DNA from: Rhodococcus sp. 14-2470-1b
GTDB lineage: Bacteria > Actinomycetota > Actinomycetes > Mycobacteriales > Mycobacteriaceae
DNA length: 64,000 nt
Direction of reading: 5' to 3'
Assembly: GCF_002259415.1 (NCBI RefSeq)
Contig: NZ_NPFY01000006.1
Coordinates: forward strand, 124,001-188,000
The notes beneath the pieces were generated by a model. That model did not search any database and was not told the DNA's origin. It saw only the letters and a program-made list of their open reading frames with translations. Positions 63,015 through 64,000 of this stretch are shown one piece after another. The position numbers and the translations under genes are program-made. How positions within the stretch are numbered: the stretch's first letter is position 1; each line of letters begins with the position of its first letter.

Positions 63015-64000
63015 TCACTCCGTCACACAAGCCAATCGAAGGCGTGCGACTGTGCCCCCGCCCGGCACCCCTCGCAGCTCGAACGTTCCTCCCACATCGG
63101 CTACCACATCACCCACGATGGCCAGACCCAATCCAGTCCCGGCCACGTTCTGATGCCGTGGCGCGCGCCAGAATCTGCCCGTCGCCGCAGTCAGCTCCGA
63201 CTCCGACAAGCCGCGACCGTCGTCCACCACCTCGAACACCGCCCAACGCCCGTCGCATTCGGTGCGCATCCGCACCGTCACCGTCGTCCCGCCGGACAGC
63301 CGAGCAGCGTTGGACACCAGTTCGTCGAGCACCGCGACGAGGCCGCCGGAGGGTTGCCGGACGGTGCGACCTTCCCGACCTGGATCGTCGATCACCAACC
63401 GAACCCCGGCGCTCTCCGCGCATGCCTGCCACTGCGGCCGCGCCGCCTCGAACACGTCGACGACCGAACACAGGTCACCGCCGAGTTCACCGCTTTCCCG
63501 CTCCGCGGAGACGGCGCCGAGCATTGCCTCGAACGTCGCACCCAGTTCCACTGTCTCCGCGACGGCATCCTCGTGGGCCTCGCGGGCGTCGCCATCACGC
63601 AGCCATGGCCGTAGATTCTCGACCGCCAGACGCAAGCTGGCCAACGGATTTCGGAGCTGGTGGGCTGCGTCGGTGACGAAGGCGCGCTGACGCTCCATCG
63701 ACCGCTCGACGGTGTCGGCCATCGTGTTGAACGACTCCGACAGTTCGCGCAGTTCCTGCGGGCCCCGATCGACGTCCGCACGAGTCGTGAAATCGCCCGC
63801 GCCGATACCGGCAGTGCTGCGCTCCAGATCGCGGACGGGCCGAAGGATCCAGGACGTCAGCGGCCACAACCCGACGAGCAACCCAGCCACGGCGACCACC
63901 AACACTCCGATACCGACGGCCCACTGAGACAGACTCCCGGCGCGCAACTTGTCCGTCGGAGCCTCGATGACGACGACGGCGGTCACCTGGGAGTCCCGGC
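63015..64000 (-). CDS. Sensor histidine kinase (partial, cut by window end)
   Basis: The 3' part of a kinase gene whose start is right of the window; the frame is open to the last base. Visible parts are the end of a sensor region, a membrane helix (about 20-45 of the visible chain), a HAMP domain, the phosphoacceptor helix AHQLRNPLASLRLAVENL, and ATPase motifs LDELVSNAARLSGG (N-box), VDDGRGLSESEL and GTGLGLAIVGDV. It resembles TctE-type kinases that sense carboxylates through periplasmic binding proteins. This fits the TAXI protein at 62069. The response regulator is presumably upstream, outside the window. Confidence 0.88.
   Translation of the reverse strand, partial: RDSQVTAVVVIEAPTDKLRAGSLSQWAVGIGVLVVAVAGLLVGLWPLTSWILRPVRDLERSTAGIGAGDFTTRADVDRGPQELRELSESFNTMADTVERSMERQRAFVTDAAHQLRNPLASLRLAVENLRPWLRDGDAREAHEDAVAETVELGATFEAMLGAVSAERESGELGGDLCSVVDVFEAARPQWQACAESAGVRLVIDDPGREGRTVRQPSGGLVAVLDELVSNAARLSGGTTVTVRMRTECDGRWAVFEVVDDGRGLSESELTAATGRFWRAPRHQNVAGTGLGLAIVGDVVADVGGTFELRGVPGGGTVARLRLACVTE

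Overview
The window is a 64 kb, high-GC, gene-dense stretch of a mycolic-acid actinobacterium, most likely Rhodococcus or a close Nocardiaceae relative. The basis is a 13E12/DUF222 HNH protein under an SOS box, Rv0902-Rv0910-like genes, a mycofactocin-coupled SDR, GTG starts and 4-bp gene overlaps. I see no prophage, insertion sequence, CRISPR array or rRNA. The only RNA gene is tRNA-Arg(CCT) at 306-378.

Layout. 0.3-4.7 kb: tRNA, a Cys-cluster/pentapeptide protein, the SOS-box HNH protein and a DEAD-box RNA helicase. 4.7-7.9 kb: a GNAT enzyme and an ECF-type transporter in which the S-like and both ATPase parts are one polypeptide. 7.9-11.8 kb: two tandem paralogous membrane-anchored binding-protein/VWA proteins and an Rv0910-like toxin. 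11.9-21.4 kb: two sodium:solute symporters, each with a small DUF485-type partner. The second symporter is the last gene of an apparent seven-gene operon that also holds a LytS/LytTR two-component pair. A LytTR-type direct repeat lies in front of the first symporter operon. 21.5-25.2 kb: antitoxin, ctpE P-type ATPase and MBL-fold hydrolase. 25.3-30.8 kb: iron-siderophore binding lipoprotein, htpG, a TetR-controlled membrane protein and a crotonase. 30.8-41.3 kb: NCS1 permease, an ICMT/DCC fusion, a SigD-like sigma factor, hydrolase, FHA-HTH protein, ammonium transporter, EchA6 and a flavoprotein. 41.5-48 kb: SDR, a truncated SDR remnant, MoxR/VWA pair, HemD-like protein, aldo/keto reductase and ABC-F. 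48-53.8 kb: XRE-regulated ABC-2 exporter, AccD3, an orphan racemase-like fragment and a DUF559 protein. 54-64 kb: acyl-CoA synthetase, EamA transporter, photolyase, PrrA/PrrB, DctA-type symporter, TAXI binding protein and a sensor kinase cut by the window end.

The homologs of M. tuberculosis Rv0910, Rv0909, Rv0908, Rv0906, Rv0905, Rv0904c, Rv0903c and Rv0902c occur in this exact order with relative orientation preserved, but spread over about 49 kb with some 40 other genes between them. In M. tuberculosis they are near neighbours. One result is that the Rv0909-like antitoxin and Rv0910-like toxin are about 10 kb apart.

The most unusual non-coding signals are three copies of an intergenic palindrome whose arms carry the stop codons of flanking genes, a 24-bp motif repeated three times with a 34-bp period and also found inside one palindrome loop, the LytTR site, paired TetR operators, an IdeR-like box over a probable leaderless promoter, and a DnaA-box-like inverted repeat. 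Gene calls rest on reading translations and motifs. No database search was run.
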